IMG/VR virus record: IMGVR_UViG_3300020152_000023
Location: 1 to 64,000 of that record
Source: a virus
Length of the DNA: 64,000 nt
Reading direction: 5' to 3' (one strand)
Shown: one piece after another, positions 14,539 to 22,945 of the stretch
Position numbering within the stretch: the stretch's first letter is position 1
How the letters are laid out: every line of letters begins with the position of its first letter
Notes under the pieces: model-generated
What the model saw: the letters and a program-made list of their open reading frames with translations, nothing else
Database searches by the model: none
Told to the model about the DNA's origin: nothing
Translations under genes and position numbers: made by a program

Positions 14539-15050
14539 TGCCCGAACGCTTCTGGACATCGAACGGCTTTCAGTTTTCCGTGAGCGATATCGACGTGGCA
14601 CGGGTGAAAGACAAGCGCTGGTACGCCGACGTTTCGAAGTCGAGCGGTCTGCCTTACGTCCGCTCCGACTTCCGCGTGAACGGCAAGCACGTTTGCCTCT
14701 ATCTGCACAAGATCATCGTGGGCGCGCCGCCGCATCTGCGGGTGGATCACAAGAATAACGACACGCTCTGCAATGAGCGGCCGAACCTCCGGGTGGCGAC
14801 CTATCAGCAAAACAACGCCAACCGCCGGCCGTTCGCCAAGAGCGGCTTCAAGGGTGTCTATGCCGACCGAAACTGTTTCCGCGCCCGGATCACCCACAAT
14901 GAGAAGACGCTGAATCTCGGGCACTTCCAGACAAAGGAAGACGCGGCCCGCGCCTACGATGCCAAAGCATTCGAACTCTATGGGGAATTCGCATGGCTCA
15001 ACTTCCCCGAAGAGCACATAACGAGCCTACCCGACATCCCTTTCCCCTGA
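14538..15050 (+). CDS. HNH endonuclease with AP2 domain
   Basis: 170 residues. HNH core around residues 53-90 (LHKII, RVDHKNND, NLRVATYQQNNANR) followed by an AP2/ERF DNA-binding domain (SGFKGVYADRN through AARAYDAKAFELYGEFAWLNF). This fusion is typical of free-standing phage homing endonucleases that spread by cutting alleles lacking the gene. TAATG junction with the MazG-like gene; its insertion in the operon is likely by homing. Confidence 0.9.
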   Translation: MPERFWTSNGFQFSVSDIDVARVKDKRWYADVSKSSGLPYVRSDFRVNGKHVCLYLHKIIVGAPPHLRVDHKNNDTLCNERPNLRVATYQQNNANRRPFAKSGFKGVYADRNCFRARITHNEKTLNLGHFQTKEDAARAYDAKAFELYGEFAWLNFPEEHITSLPDIPFP

Positions 15051-15064
15051 AGCTGGAGATACCA

Positions 15065-15685
15065 ATGCCGAATCTGATCCTGAATAGCCTACGCCGTGCC
15101 AACACCGAACGCGCGAAAATCTGGGGCGCGAGCGGCAAGATCGACATGGATTGGCGCATGAACGAGCTGGCCGGCGAAACGGGCGAGGCCTGCAACGTGC
15201 TCAAGAAACTCGTGCGCGAGTCGGCCGGCGAGGTGGGATCGCGAGCCACGGTCGAGCACGCTATCGCCGAGCTGGCGGATATCGCCATTTGCCTCGATCT
15301 CGCGGCCATGGCCGCCAACCTCCCGGAGTTCCGCACGACGGAAGCGGCCGAACCGCTGCCCGCCCATTTCGATCTCAATGCTCACGGGATATGGCTTTAC
15401 ACGACTGTCAGTGAGCTTGTTGGCGCGCACTTCATGCAGTTCATCTCGCCGACCGACAACCGCGGTTCCGAGCGCATGCCGGCCGAGCTTTTCCGGTCCT
15501 ACCAGTTGGACCACGTTATCTATTCCATGGCCGTCGTCAACGCCGTGGCGCGCAAGCTCGGCATCGTGGACATGCGACAGGCCATCTCGAAAAAGTTCAA
15601 TGCCACGTCACATAAGAACGGCCTGCCCGTCTTCCTCAATCTCGAAGACGTGCTGACGACAAGCGAGGTGATCCCCAATGTGTGA
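15065..15685 (+). CDS. MazG-like protein, long form
   Basis: 206 residues from ATG 15065 (CTGGAGAT upstream). NELAGETGEACNVLKKL (about residue 35) and IAELADIAICLDLAAM match the MazG-like E-x-x-E and E-x-x-D motifs; the C-terminal KKFNATSHKNGLPVF matches the usual end of phage MazG-like proteins. A roughly 70-residue insertion lies between, making it longer than usual. Predicted NTP pyrophosphohydrolase. Confidence 0.75.
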   Translation: MPNLILNSLRRANTERAKIWGASGKIDMDWRMNELAGETGEACNVLKKLVRESAGEVGSRATVEHAIAELADIAICLDLAAMAANLPEFRTTEAAEPLPAHFDLNAHGIWLYTTVSELVGAHFMQFISPTDNRGSERMPAELFRSYQLDHVIYSMAVVNAVARKLGIVDMRQAISKKFNATSHKNGLPVFLNLEDVLTTSEVIPNV

Positions 15686-15992
15686 TTGCATCGCGCAAAT
15701 GAATGAAAAGCTGGCCCCGCGCAACACCCGGCTTGTCGTGCCCATCCTCTTTACCATGCGCGGCGCGCCAATTCCGCCCGACACCGTTTTCATTTCAACC
15801 GAGCAGATCGAACGCGGGCGCGGGAAGGCGAAAGCCACGCTGGCCGTGGCCACCTACTGCCCGTTCTGCGGCTCGAAATACGCCGTGGGACAAGCGTTGA
15901 CGCCCGATCCGTTGGCCGTCAAAACGGAAGTGCATGTCATGGTTCCGGGCACCCCCATATCGCCAACCGGGACGGACCCAAGAGACGCTTGA
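15678..15992 (+). CDS. Hypothetical zinc-ribbon protein
   Basis: 104 residues. MCDC near the start and CPFCGSKY in the middle suggest a zinc site. Overlaps the end of the MazG-like gene by 8 bp. Its stop overlaps the -35 region of the next promoter. Confidence 0.6.
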   Translation: MCDCIAQMNEKLAPRNTRLVVPILFTMRGAPIPPDTVFISTEQIERGRGKAKATLAVATYCPFCGSKYAVGQALTPDPLAVKTEVHVMVPGTPISPTGTDPRDA

Positions 15993-16017
15993 CTGCCAAC
16001 AAATAGTTGGCTAGTGT
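15989..16017 (+). promoter_or_regulatory. Promoter with 17-bp palindromic operator (site 3)
   Basis: TTGACT (15989-15994), perfect palindrome GCCAACAAATAGTTGGC as the whole 17-bp spacer (15995-16011), TAGTGT (16012-16017). Drives the GapR/methylase operon. Confidence 0.75.
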
Positions 16018-16040
16018 GCGGCTCTGAAATGGAGTCGCAC

Positions 16041-16466
16041 ATGATCCGAATGCCCCCCGCCGCCGTGGATGTCATCCTTGACAGCATCATGGTTCGTGAC
16101 CCCCGCGTAGTCCTCGAAGAGCGTCGTGCGCGTTGGGTCCAACAGGTCTGCGCCATCAAGCCGGGTGTCTCGGCCGCTGCAATTCACCGCGTATCAAACA
16201 TGATCATCCAGTGCGCTTTTCGGATCGGCCGCATGTCTGCCATTGATCCGCAGATGCTTGCGCCCTTCTTCCTCGGTGTCACCTGTAAGTGGCTTATCGA
16301 AGGCCATGTGATGGACCCCGATCATCTCGTGGACCGCTTGCCGACCACCGTTGAGGGTGTCGGCACAATGGTTGTGGCCGAGCAGATCAACCCCTTGACT
16401 GGCCGCCGCCTAACCGCTGCTGATCTCGCCGCCGCCCAAAAGGGCGGAAAGCTGATTCTTAATTGA
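16041..16466 (+). CDS. Hypothetical helical protein
   Basis: 141 residues from ATG 16041, chosen because GGAG lies six bases before it and the predicted transcript start is near 16024; ATG 16029 is the alternative. Helical, with SAAAIHRVSNMIIQCAFRIGR in the middle. No family recognised. First gene after operator site 3. Confidence 0.6.
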   Translation: MIRMPPAAVDVILDSIMVRDPRVVLEERRARWVQQVCAIKPGVSAAAIHRVSNMIIQCAFRIGRMSAIDPQMLAPFFLGVTCKWLIEGHVMDPDHLVDRLPTTVEGVGTMVVAEQINPLTGRRLTAADLAAAQKGGKLILN

Positions 16467-16473
16467 GGTAACC

Positions 16474-16950
16474 ATGGCCATGAATAGGCAAGTCGGGGGC
16501 AACCACTATCTGAAGCTGCCTATGCAGCCATTCCATTTCACACTCAACAATGGGTGGGATGCCGGCTCGCATACGATCCTGAAATACATCTCGCGCCACC
16601 GTAACGTCGAGCGCGAGGAAGCTATCGAATCCCTGCGCAAGGCCTACCATATCGTGGAGATCATGGATCAAGCCATGCGCGAAGAGCGGTTCGTTTACAC
16701 CGCCCTTGCGGCCATCAACGCGCCCGACGTTCAAAGCGCCGTCATTCCGCTTTCCGAGTATATCCGGGTTAACGGCATCGAAGAGATCGAAGCCGTGCCA
16801 CTTCTCTATCTGGCCTTCTGGATTCGCCAAGAGCCGCTCTACATTTCCGACTCCGACAAAGCCGGCGGCTCGTTGCAAAACCTCAACGCAGCCATGATCA
16901 AAAACGCCATCGAAGACATCCTAATGCAACGCTATGGAGTGAGCGCATGA
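16474..16950 (+). CDS. DUF3310 domain protein
   Basis: 158 residues. QVGGNHYLKLPMQPFHF, then ILKYISRHR and SLRKAYHIVEI is the DUF3310 signature, a small domain frequent in phages and sometimes labelled nucleotide kinase without proof. The C-terminal 90 residues carry an additional unassigned region. ATGA overlap with the next gene. Confidence 0.85.
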   Translation: MAMNRQVGGNHYLKLPMQPFHFTLNNGWDAGSHTILKYISRHRNVEREEAIESLRKAYHIVEIMDQAMREERFVYTALAAINAPDVQSAVIPLSEYIRVNGIEEIEAVPLLYLAFWIRQEPLYISDSDKAGGSLQNLNAAMIKNAIEDILMQRYGVSA

Positions 16951-17576
16951 ATAACCAGATCGCGGCCGCGCAAGGCACGGTCCTACGCCAATATGACGAA
17001 GACGGCGACCACCGGGATTATCCGATTGTCGGTTGGTGGAACCTCACCGGCCAGCTCGCCCAACCCTTGATCCCCGTGCCGGGCATTCTCGTGGGACCGG
17101 GGAGTCTCATCATCGTGCCGCACAATGAATGGGTGTCGCATATCTTCTGCCATCCGGCGAGCGGCATGGCCTTCATTGAAGAGGAAGCGGCGGCCGAGTT
17201 CGTCGGCAACTACCTCACCGAACACCCCCTGCCCAAGCCGGCTGAGAAGGCATCGCCGACGGCCGCGAAGAGCAACGCGCCTCAATCCAACCCGACAGCC
17301 CCCTTGCACTTCGGGGCCAAGGTCTACGCCACCAAGAGCTTCTGGCACTGGCCCGATCAAAACGCCGTCTTCGAGATCGAGCCGAACGAGCCCTATCCGA
17401 ACGATCCCCGCGTCAAGAAAGTGAAACGCGATGAGTACGCGATCTTCAAGCGCGACGGGGCCAGCAAGATCGATCCGCACGGCGGCGAGGTGTTGGATGA
17501 CGCCGACCGCAATGCCAAGACGGGCGGCGACGATCCGGAGGTTCCCGATGAAGTCAATGTAGAGGACTTGGTTTAA
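16947..17576 (+). CDS. Hypothetical protein with acidic C-terminal tail
   Basis: 209 residues. N-terminal beta-rich domain, Pro/Ala/Ser linker around residues 92-112, second small domain, then an acidic tail ending DEVNVEDLV. The same kind of ending recurs on several other early and replication proteins here. TAATG-type junction with gapR. Confidence 0.6.
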   Translation: MNNQIAAAQGTVLRQYDEDGDHRDYPIVGWWNLTGQLAQPLIPVPGILVGPGSLIIVPHNEWVSHIFCHPASGMAFIEEEAAAEFVGNYLTEHPLPKPAEKASPTAAKSNAPQSNPTAPLHFGAKVYATKSFWHWPDQNAVFEIEPNEPYPNDPRVKKVKRDEYAIFKRDGASKIDPHGGEVLDDADRNAKTGGDDPEVPDEVNVEDLV

Positions 17577-17929
17577 TGGCGCGCCGGGCGAGAGCACGCG
17601 GCGGCGACGGCCGCGAAACACACAAGAGCGACAACGCGGCGGCCGTGGCGCGCGATCAGCTCCGGTCCTTTGTCGAGCGCATCGAACGGCTGGAGGAAGA
17701 GCGCAAGACAATCGGCGACGACATCAAGGATGTCTATGGCGAGGCCAAGGGCACCGGCTTTGACGCCAAAATTCTGCGTAAGGTCATCCAAATCCGGAAA
17801 CAGGATCGCGACGAACGCGCCGAGCAAGAGGCCATCCTTGAAACCTATCTCAACGCCCTCGGGATGCTCGACTACACGCCGGATGACGATCTCCGGGACG
17901 ATGAGGGCGACGGCGAGGGCGTCGTATGA
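17576..17929 (+). CDS. GapR-family (DUF2312) nucleoid protein
   Basis: 117 residues. [33 protein letters not shown] and [11 protein letters not shown] reproduce the GapR core. GapR of Caulobacter forms a clamp-like tetramer on overtwisted DNA and helps topoisomerases during replication and transcription; the family is essentially alphaproteobacterial. The phage copy has an extra basic N-terminus and an acidic tail ([10 protein letters not shown]). It may protect phage replication from torsional stress or displace host GapR. Confidence 0.9.
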   Translation: MARRARARGGDGRETHKSDNAAAVARDQLRSFVERIERLEEERKTIGDDIKDVYGEAKGTGFDAKILRKVIQIRKQDRDERAEQEAILETYLNALGMLDYTPDDDLRDDEGDGEGVV

Positions 17930-18135
17930 TCTTCGGCAACCTGTCAGTCGAGCGTGACGGCGAGCTGACAGTGTTCCAGCTCAACACCTACCATAAGGGC
18001 GTCCCGCACGCCCTTATGACCAAAGCCGACCTAGCCAACCTCATCGCCTATCTCGGCACCGGCCCGGCCAAGCCCAAGAAAAAGGTGACCGTCGTGGTGT
18101 CTGAAGACGATTTCAATGTGGAGGACTTGATATGA
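17926..18135 (+). CDS. Hypothetical small protein with acidic tail
   Basis: 69 residues, ATGA-coupled to gapR and the next gene. Beta-rich N-terminus, Lys-rich linker (KPKKKV), and a C-terminus [11 protein letters not shown] resembling acidic protein-interaction tails. Confidence 0.6.
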   Translation: MIFGNLSVERDGELTVFQLNTYHKGVPHALMTKADLANLIAYLGTGPAKPKKKVTVVVSEDDFNVEDLI

Positions 18136-18386
18136 AAATCCCGCATTCCAAGGGCATGCGTCGCACGCTCGAATGTTTGAAGGGCACCGGCCTGCCCTAC
18201 GAGATCAAAACCGGGGGAAGCCATTTCAAGGTCTACGTTGCCGGCAAGATGGTGGGCGTCCTATCCTACTGCGGCAACTCCGGCACGGGCCGGGACACCC
18301 GAGAGATCGAGAACCGAATCCGACAGCGCGCCGATGAGATCAGGCGCGGCAACGAACACGCATTGAGGGCGCTGGAATGCTCATAA
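18132..18386 (+). CDS. HicA-like small dsRBD-fold protein
   Basis: 84 residues. A basic helix, then YEIKTGGSHFKVYVAGKMVGVLSY resembles the GxSH.K.. beta core of HicA-type mRNA interferases, but no HicB partner gene lies beside it. It may be a stand-alone phage RNA-binding derivative. Overlaps the methylase start by 10 bp. Confidence 0.5.
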   Translation: MKIPHSKGMRRTLECLKGTGLPYEIKTGGSHFKVYVAGKMVGVLSYCGNSGTGRDTREIENRIRQRADEIRRGNEHALRALECS

Positions 18387-19045
18387 CAGAAGGCCCGTTC
18401 AAGGGCCTGCGGAAACAACACTACCGCGTCCTCTATGTAGACGTGCCGTGGCAGTACGTCACATGGTCTGGCAAGGGGAAGGGTAAGAGCCCGGATAACC
18501 ACTATGACACGATGACCCTTGATGAGATCAAGGCCTTGCCGGTGCGCGATCTCTGCCACCCGGAAGGAACGTTGATGCACTTTTGGGTGATCGACAGTCA
18601 CGCCGAAATCGCGCTCGACGTGATCCGGGCATGGGGCTTCAAGTACAAAACCGTCGGCTTCTATTGGGGCAAGATTGCCAAGACGGACACGAGCAAATTC
18701 CCCATCGGCACGGGCTTTTGGACGCGCGCCAACCCGGAGCACGCCTACGAAACCTATCTGGCCGCCGATGAGCAGGAGATGGAGCGAGTCTTTCTCTCGA
18801 CATGGAGACAGCCCAAGCGCGTCGCAAAGGACGTTAGGCGGCTCATTCTGGCCCCCAGACGCGAACACTCGCGCAAACCGGATGAAATCCCATCCGAGAT
18901 CATGAGGCTCACCCACGGGCCTTATTTGGAGCTTTTCGGCCGCCAGTCTCGCGACGGGTGGACGGTATGGGGGAAACAGAACACCCTTTTTGATGATCCA
19001 CTGGAGCGGGCCGCTATCGAGGCCGAGATTGAGGAACTGGTATGA
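18377..19045 (+). CDS. MT-A70 family N6-adenine methyltransferase
   Basis: 222 residues. Motif IV is DVPW (residues 22-25) instead of the usual DPPW; HYDTMTLDEIKALPV, LMHFWV, the GTGFWTRANPEH block and APRREHSRKPDEI are typical MT-A70 phage sequence. Expected to methylate adenine N6 in phage DNA, shielding against restriction or mimicking host marks. Whether the changed motif keeps activity is unknown. C-terminus acidic, ends EIEELV. Confidence 0.85.
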   Translation: MLITEGPFKGLRKQHYRVLYVDVPWQYVTWSGKGKGKSPDNHYDTMTLDEIKALPVRDLCHPEGTLMHFWVIDSHAEIALDVIRAWGFKYKTVGFYWGKIAKTDTSKFPIGTGFWTRANPEHAYETYLAADEQEMERVFLSTWRQPKRVAKDVRRLILAPRREHSRKPDEIPSEIMRLTHGPYLELFGRQSRDGWTVWGKQNTLFDDPLERAAIEAEIEELV

Positions 19046-19104
19046 ACGAGATCAAGATCAAATTTGAAGGCATGCCGGGCGCGTTGAAGGCACCACGCGA
19101 ATGA
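19042..19104 (+). CDS. Possible 20-residue peptide
   Basis: ATGA overlap with the methylase stop and ATGA overlap with the next gene. Product is basic/hydrophobic. Kept because both junctions fit the operon pattern. Confidence 0.35.
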   Translation: MNEIKIKFEGMPGALKAPRE

Positions 19105-19274
19105 AGTGGCTTTGGCGTCTCACTGGCGGCCGGCCCATGCGCTACAGCGAACATTGGTTCTTTGATCATATCTTCTGGGAGCCCGTCGATCTCTACGAGG
19201 ATCGGCTAGGCCGCTTCTGGATGGCTCGCAACGCATGGGCTCCCTTCTTCCGGATAAGGATCAACGTCAAATGA
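19101..19274 (+). CDS. Small aromatic-rich protein
   Basis: 57 residues, ATGA-coupled on both sides. Unusual richness in Trp, Phe and Arg (e.g. EHWFFDHIFWEP and FRIRINVK). No family recognised; might be a small DNA- or membrane-associated inhibitor. Confidence 0.5.
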   Translation: MKWLWRLTGGRPMRYSEHWFFDHIFWEPVDLYEDRLGRFWMARNAWAPFFRIRINVK

Positions 19275-19675
19275 AGCACGCCGATATCGTCGCACTCATC
19301 TGCACGGCCTCAAATGGCGTCCAACCACTACGACAAGTCTCGGCGATCCCCGACGGCTATCAAAAGAACCGCTATCAGATATGGCGGCTCTCGGTGAATC
19401 GAGCCCATGCTTTCGACCGAGCCGGGCTCATCGAATTCCGGCACTACCCCGGCCGGGGCATCTACGGCTCGGGCTCCGTCCGCACCAAGAGCTATGTTTT
19501 CGCCACTCCGAAAGGCCGGCTTTACACGCGGCTCTGCCTCGAAGCGGCGCGCCTGTCCAACCTGTCATGGCCTGCCGAGGACTACGAGGGCTACGAGACA
19601 TGGCAGGCCGAATGGAAAGAGCGGCGTGAAGCGTTCGCCCGCGCCCTCAACCGCATGGACCCCGGAGCACCGTAA
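19271..19675 (+). CDS. Hypothetical protein, possible winged helix
   Basis: 134 residues from ATG 19271 (ATGA junction). Pattern of an N-terminal helix (KHADIVALICTASNG), a second basic helix and a beta-wing (IYGSGSVRTKSYVFAT) fits a winged-helix fold by eye only. Followed by TAATG junction. Confidence 0.55.
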   Translation: MKHADIVALICTASNGVQPLRQVSAIPDGYQKNRYQIWRLSVNRAHAFDRAGLIEFRHYPGRGIYGSGSVRTKSYVFATPKGRLYTRLCLEAARLSNLSWPAEDYEGYETWQAEWKERREAFARALNRMDPGAP

Positions 19676-19836
19676 TGATCAAGTTCACCGCGTCTGTCAT
19701 CACAACATTGCTTGTAGTCGTGGCCGTGCATGCCGTCTGCATTGCACTCAAATCGACAGTCGGGATAGAACTCAACCCGGATCGCGTCTTGATCTACGGC
19801 CTCGTGTCGTTCGCTCTCGCCACCCATGCCTATTGA
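19675..19836 (+). CDS. Small two-span membrane protein
   Basis: 53 residues. Two hydrophobic segments (about residues 5-22 and 38-51) with a short polar loop. Overlaps the next gene by 11 bp. Function unknown. Confidence 0.55.
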   Translation: MIKFTASVITTLLVVVAVHAVCIALKSTVGIELNPDRVLIYGLVSFALATHAY

Positions 19837-20308
19837 CCATGACAAGCTCCGGAAGTTCGTTGGCATGCTCGGCTCGGATCACGAGGGCGAGCAGCTCAAC
19901 GCCTTGCGTTTTATCAAGAAAATCGCGGCCGACGAAAAGCTGACGATCACCGAACTCTTGCTCTCCGGTAAAGAGCGAATCATCGAAAAAGTCGTCTACC
20001 GGGACGCGCCGCAGCAACCATATCGACGCAACTATTCAGGGGGTTACTACCATGAAGAGCCACGACAAAAGCAACATACATCGGGATTTTCGAACGGCGA
20101 TGGCGGCCTTGATTCCCGAGAAATCCTCGACGCCCTCAAGAAAGCCGGAGAAGAAGGCCGCGAAATCCTATCCTTCCCGGAACTCGATTTCGCCCGCACA
20201 ATCCCCTATGAGTACGGATACGACTACGAGCTTTCTAGCAAACAGGTTCGATGGGCTCGAAAGATCATAGCCAAGTTCCGGCGCGGTTCGACCGATGCCG
20301 TCATATAG
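19826..20308 (+). CDS. Hypothetical protein
   Basis: 160 residues. N-terminal LRKFVGMLGSDHEGEQLNAL is a motif shared by a widespread set of phage and bacterial proteins, usually followed by a disordered linker as here (Gly/Tyr/Arg-rich, residues 68-100). C-terminal ELSSKQVRWARKIIAKF is also typical of that set. Role unknown. Confidence 0.65.
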   Translation: MPIDHDKLRKFVGMLGSDHEGEQLNALRFIKKIAADEKLTITELLLSGKERIIEKVVYRDAPQQPYRRNYSGGYYHEEPRQKQHTSGFSNGDGGLDSREILDALKKAGEEGREILSFPELDFARTIPYEYGYDYELSSKQVRWARKIIAKFRRGSTDAVI

Positions 20309-20318
20309 GAGCCGTGTG

Positions 20319-20555
20319 ATGGAATCCCTTATCGTTCGCATCTTCGACCGCAAGAATGCCGAGATGATCAACTTACAGGTCAAGCACCTCGCCAAGGCCG
20401 ATCCGGCCGCGTTCATGAGCGAGATGCTCACGGCGCTCGTGGCGCGCAAGGTGCTCACCGTTGACGATGCCGAGACAATCGGCCAGCACGTCTTCAACGC
20501 CTGCGAGGACGCCGGCACGGCCGATGCTATCGAGCGTTGGCCGCGTCGATCCTGA
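20319..20555 (+). CDS. Hypothetical helical protein
   Basis: 78 residues from ATG 20319 (TAGGAG eight bases upstream; ATG 20295 overlapping the previous gene is the alternative). Last rightward gene; its end overlaps the end of the convergent 20527 gene by 29 bp. Confidence 0.6.
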   Translation: MESLIVRIFDRKNAEMINLQVKHLAKADPAAFMSEMLTALVARKVLTVDDAETIGQHVFNACEDAGTADAIERWPRRS

Positions 20556-21027
20556 AGATGTTCGAATATTTCACGATTTGCTTGTCTGGCCAGCCGGGGC
20601 GTTTCATCTTCCAGCTCCCTCGAATCCGATAGGAGCCCGGCGGCAACAGCGCGCACCGCCGGCCGATGAACCATTCAAACGACACGGCGTTGCGCGGGAT
20701 GTAATCGGCTATCTCGTAGTCATTGACGCCGGCCCCGGTGCATTCGAGCACCGACTTGCCGTCGTCCAACAGCCGCTCAACCTCGATCACCCAAAAGCCC
20801 CGGAACGGTTCTTTGATGGTGCGATCATAGGTGATCGTGGGGTTTTCGTCGGCCCGGTGATCCGGGATGTAGATGTCGTTCACCGTGAACCAGTTGGCCG
20901 CCGGCACGTCAGCGCGTTGCCGCATCTGCACGTAGTCCGTGAGATACAGCACCGAAATCAAGATGACCAAGGCCGCCGACAGCTCCATGAACCGGAACCG
21001 CCACCATGCCCAAGAAAAACGCGCCAC
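20527..21027 (-). CDS. Membrane-anchored protein at end of lysis block
   Basis: 166 residues. N-terminal hydrophobic span (about residues 15-30) then a beta-rich domain, presumably periplasmic. Last gene of the leftward block after endolysin, lipoprotein and holin-like genes, which suggests a lysis or superinfection role. No family recognised. Confidence 0.6.
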   Translation of the reverse strand: MARFSWAWWRFRFMELSAALVILISVLYLTDYVQMRQRADVPAANWFTVNDIYIPDHRADENPTITYDRTIKEPFRGFWVIEVERLLDDGKSVLECTGAGVNDYEIADYIPRNAVSFEWFIGRRCALLPPGSYRIRGSWKMKRPGWPDKQIVKYSNIFRIDAANAR

Positions 21028-21028
21028 G

Positions 21029-21349
21029 TTAACCCCCTGCGGATGTCTTGATGAATTGAACTGCGATGTCTTTTACAGCCCACCACATGACACATAGAGA
21101 GCCAAGGAAGAGCAGCACATTACGCGCCCCGGCGATGATCCCCGTGGTAGCGGTAACGCTCGCGTAGAACTGGATCGCGGCAATGGCGACCTTAGTTTGA
21201 TCCGGCGTCAAGCCCACGATATGCCCCGTCTCACCGAGCCGACGCAATGCGTCGAGCGTCTGGCGTTCCTCGGGCGCGAGCTTCGAGGTATCGCCTACAC
21301 CCCAAAACATGGTGGCCATCCTTCCATGAGTCGTATCGATCTGGGCCAT
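21029..21349 (-). CDS. Holin-like or accessory membrane protein
   Basis: 106 residues. A soluble helical N-terminal half (APEERQTLDALRRLGETG) and one or two hydrophobic segments near residues 57-98. Located behind the lysis genes; could be a second holin or antiholin. Confidence 0.5.
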   Translation of the reverse strand: MAQIDTTHGRMATMFWGVGDTSKLAPEERQTLDALRRLGETGHIVGLTPDQTKVAIAAIQFYASVTATTGIIAGARNVLLFLGSLCVMWWAVKDIAVQFIKTSAGG

Positions 21350-21417
21350 AATGCGTGCAGTTTAATATGTAAGCACCGATCCAGACACTCCAAAATCTTG
21401 CCATTTATCAAGCGAAA

Positions 21418-21442
21418 CGCCGACCCTTTTGGGGGCCGGCGC
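21418..21442 (-). terminator. GC hairpin between lysis genes
   Basis: Read on the minus strand: CGCCGGCCC then CCAAAA then GGGTCGGCG, followed by TTTCGC. A stable stem with one wobble pair but a short T-run; possible partial terminator or attenuator. Confidence 0.4.
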
Positions 21443-21467
21443 TCATAATCCTGCCACTATCTCGTTT

Positions 21468-21872
21468 TCACGATTGGACGGACGACGGCAATTTCGCCAG
21501 TAGGATATCTTCGAGCTGCTTATCAGAAACGCCAAGCTTGGCCAGCCCTTCCGGGTTTTTATCCTTGACGTATTCCTTTGCCGTTCGAAGCGTATCCACA
21601 AGCTGGTTGTCTCCGAGCCCCCTTATATCGTTAAAAGAGAGCCCCAATTTTTTCAAGGCATAGAGCCATGCGTTTTGCGATGAGGCGTGGATCGCGTCGC
21701 GCAAGGCTTTCTCCAGCGCGGCTCGATCTGCCTCTTGCTTGACGTTGAGCACGGCTGCGATCTTGACCGAAATCCATGTCACGAGGACGGGGCCGACGGT
21801 CATTACGAGAAGCTGGAGGATCGGGGAGAACACCCCGTAGATTTCCCGCAGCCATTCCGGTGTTTCGTTCAT
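21468..21872 (-). CDS. Putative holin, LL-H-like type
   Basis: 134 residues from ATG 21872, fixed by an ATGA overlap with the lipoprotein gene. Hydrophobic segment at about residues 14-36, a basic/acidic helix (NVKQEADRAALEKALRDAIH), then a C-terminus with YVKDKNPEGLAKLGV and ILLAKLP. Order and wording resemble alphaproteobacterial phage holins of the LL-H group. Expected to permeabilise the inner membrane for the endolysin encoded upstream. Confidence 0.65.
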   Translation of the reverse strand: MNETPEWLREIYGVFSPILQLLVMTVGPVLVTWISVKIAAVLNVKQEADRAALEKALRDAIHASSQNAWLYALKKLGLSFNDIRGLGDNQLVDTLRTAKEYVKDKNPEGLAKLGVSDKQLEDILLAKLPSSVQS

Positions 21873-22198
21873 TTGTCTCTCTTTTTCTTCCGAGCCGAAC
21901 CAAGCGCCGACGAAATCGTTGCATAGGCGCTGGCGGCCGTGATGAGCGCGTCGGCGGCCGTAGCGCTTTGTGGGTTGGCGCAAATGGCCCGAGTGCTTGT
22001 GTAGGCCGCCATCTCGGCGTTTGCTGTCTTCCGGCTGATCTGGCCGGTGGCGGCAAGCACCGCAAAGGCGGCATGTGAAGTCTCGATCAGAGCGCATGTT
22101 CTGGGTAGATTGCTCTGAATCGTGGAGTCCACGTTGGCGGTTGCTTGGCATCCGGCCAACGTGGCCACGGCGGCGATGACTGCGATAATCTTGATCAT
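21869..22198 (-). CDS. Small lipoprotein in lysis cassette
   Basis: 109 residues. Signal peptide with lipobox LAGC (Cys about residue 17), then a helical, Ala/Ser/Thr-rich domain ending in a basic tail. Sits between endolysin and holin; an outer-membrane spanin component is conceivable but no inner-membrane partner with the usual overlap is seen. Confidence 0.65.
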   Translation of the reverse strand: MIKIIAVIAAVATLAGCQATANVDSTIQSNLPRTCALIETSHAAFAVLAATGQISRKTANAEMAAYTSTRAICANPQSATAADALITAASAYATISSALGSARKKKRDK

Positions 22199-22201
22199 GC
22201 G

Positions 22202-22915
22202 TTATCCGAGTTCCGCCGTGACAAGATTCCGGATGTAATCACCAACGGCTACGGCTCCGATGATGCCCGGCTCGAATGGCAAGCGGGTATAATCCCACTT
22301 GCCGCGTTGCTGAATCCCCAAAGTCGGTTGGACTTCGGCATGCGAAAGCGTGGTTCTCCGCCCGACGGGGATTTTGTACCGGGCGCAGAGCTGGGCCGTG
22401 ATACTCACGAGCTGCAAGAGCTGACTGCGCTTGAAGGGGTACTTGCCGGGGTTATACGGCGATTCGGTGGCCCCCGCCATGCAGCACACCGACAGGCCGA
22501 TTGAGCCCGTGTTCGTCCCGAGGGTGTGCGCAGCATAGGTTCCCTCGCCCATGATCCGCTCATTGGCCTTGATCGAAAACTCGCCCTTGATCACGTCGTC
22601 ATCGCCTTCGATCACCATGTGATAGTGCTCTTTGTCGGTTTCCGAAGCGTTGTAGCTCCCGGCTGTCCAATGCCAGATGATACGCGACATCTTGGCGTCG
22701 GGCATCCATATCGCCGGTATCTTGAACCCGCTCGGCCGCTCGATCACTTCGGCCACCGTGTCGCCCGTCAACGGCGAGACGCGCGGCGAGGCCCGGATCG
22801 CGGCGATGGCGGCCACCTCCGTCGCCGGCCCCATGTCGCCATCTGCGCCCCAGCGGCCGAGATCATAGCCCTTGTCGAGCAATTCGAGTTGGATATTGCG
22901 CACCCGTGCATCCAT
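22202..22915 (-). CDS. Endolysin, N-acetylmuramoyl-L-alanine amidase
   Basis: 237 residues. Short N-terminal peptidoglycan-binding-like part (residues 1-50), then amidase_2: IIWHWTAG (zinc His near 82), YAAHTLGTNTGSIGLSV, and LSHAEVQ with GKWDYTRLP near the end, giving the expected zinc ligands. Cleaves the amide bond between MurNAc and the stem peptide. First gene of a lysis unit with its own promoter 30-60 bp upstream. Confidence 0.9.
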   Translation of the reverse strand: MDARVRNIQLELLDKGYDLGRWGADGDMGPATEVAAIAAIRASPRVSPLTGDTVAEVIERPSGFKIPAIWMPDAKMSRIIWHWTAGSYNASETDKEHYHMVIEGDDDVIKGEFSIKANERIMGEGTYAAHTLGTNTGSIGLSVCCMAGATESPYNPGKYPFKRSQLLQLVSITAQLCARYKIPVGRRTTLSHAEVQPTLGIQQRGKWDYTRLPFEPGIIGAVAVGDYIRNLVTAELG

Positions 22916-22945
22916 TGGTTTCCGCTCCCTTGTTAACCATACGGG

